Assembly (NCBI GenBank): GCA_028571305.1
Contig: JAOXNS010555324.1
Location: 1 to 20,334 of the forward strand
Source: Magicicada cassinii
Taxonomy: Eukaryota > Arthropoda > Insecta > Hemiptera > Cicadidae
Length of the DNA stretch: 20,334 nucleotides
Reading direction: 5' to 3'
Position 1 is the stretch's first letter. Every line of letters begins with the position of its first letter. A model generated the notes under the pieces. It was given only the letters and a program-made list of their open reading frames with translations, was not told where the DNA came from and made no database searches. Shown piece by piece: positions 20,126-20,334 of this stretch. A program made the translations under genes and the position numbers.

Positions 20126-20334
20126 TAGGGTAGACCGGGGCAAGTTGATACAATTTTTAATTTTTTAATTTTTTTCAGTTACTTGTATCAAGTCAAATTT
20201 ACTATTAGTAGATAGCTTAGTTCTTAAGCTTTCAGAACAGCATAGTATGGTCTAAAAAATCAAATGTATAAGCGTACGAGAACCTGTATAGTTAACCACT
20301 ACACGACGTCTCAACTTGCCCCAAGATGGGGCAA
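20126..20334. mobile_element. Terminal-inverted-repeat DNA element, running off the window
   Basis: GGGTAGACCGGGGCAAGTTGA (from 20128) has the inverted partner TCTCAACTTGCCCC at 20309-20322, so GGGGCAAGTTGA is repeated in inverse orientation about 180 bp apart. The interior is AT-rich with no coding. The right partner continues into AAGATGGGGCAA at the window edge, making a palindrome CAACTTGCCCCAAGATGGGG that is cut off. The element, or a nested copy, therefore extends past the end. The superfamily is not assigned. Confidence 0.65.

Overview
This window looks like non-coding DNA from a large, repeat-rich animal genome, most likely an arthropod and probably an insect. The signs are an AT-rich background, long CA/TG microsatellites, homopolymer runs, decayed LINE tails, a hAT-type non-autonomous element and no dense coding. 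The insect assignment is inference. I found no intact gene, no bacterial-type operon, no CRISPR array and no rRNA gene. The longest ATG-started open frame is 114 codons, and none has a recognisable intact domain. I read the window as intergenic or intronic DNA filled with relics of mobile elements.

Layout. 1-3100: unique AT-rich DNA with a (TG)n microsatellite (1441-1493) and T-rich plus-strand sequence. 3128-3438: a hAT-like non-autonomous element. 3650-3880: two oppositely oriented motifs of the form CTGATGA-stem-GAAA, like the core of a hammerhead ribozyme and of Penelope-like element ends. 4301-4341: a (CA)n microsatellite. 5345-5430: an exact 43-bp tandem duplication. 6610-6755: a tRNA-like, SINE-like sequence on the minus strand. 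9915-10055: a decayed LINE 3' end on the minus strand. 10957-11190: two small tandem arrays (29-bp and 60-bp periods). 13296-13362: a 25-bp tandem repeat. 13440-14220: a decayed coding region on the minus strand that I cannot identify. 15180-15345: a CpG-rich, promoter-like patch. 17186-17247: an AT-rich hairpin. 18308-18415: a 52-bp diverged tandem duplication. 18811-19284: two diverged direct copies of about 180-190 bp. 19411-19560: a second LINE 3' end with a purine-rich tail on the minus strand. 20126-20334: a terminal-inverted-repeat element that runs off the window.

No genes here work together. The content is explained by at least two LINE insertions, two or more non-autonomous DNA transposons, a probable SINE, a possible Penelope-like remnant, and local tandem duplications of different ages. 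The observations most worth checking are the unidentified decayed coding region at 13440-14220, the paired hammerhead-like motifs near 3.7 kb, the tRNA-like sequence near 6.7 kb, and the diverged direct repeat near 19 kb.
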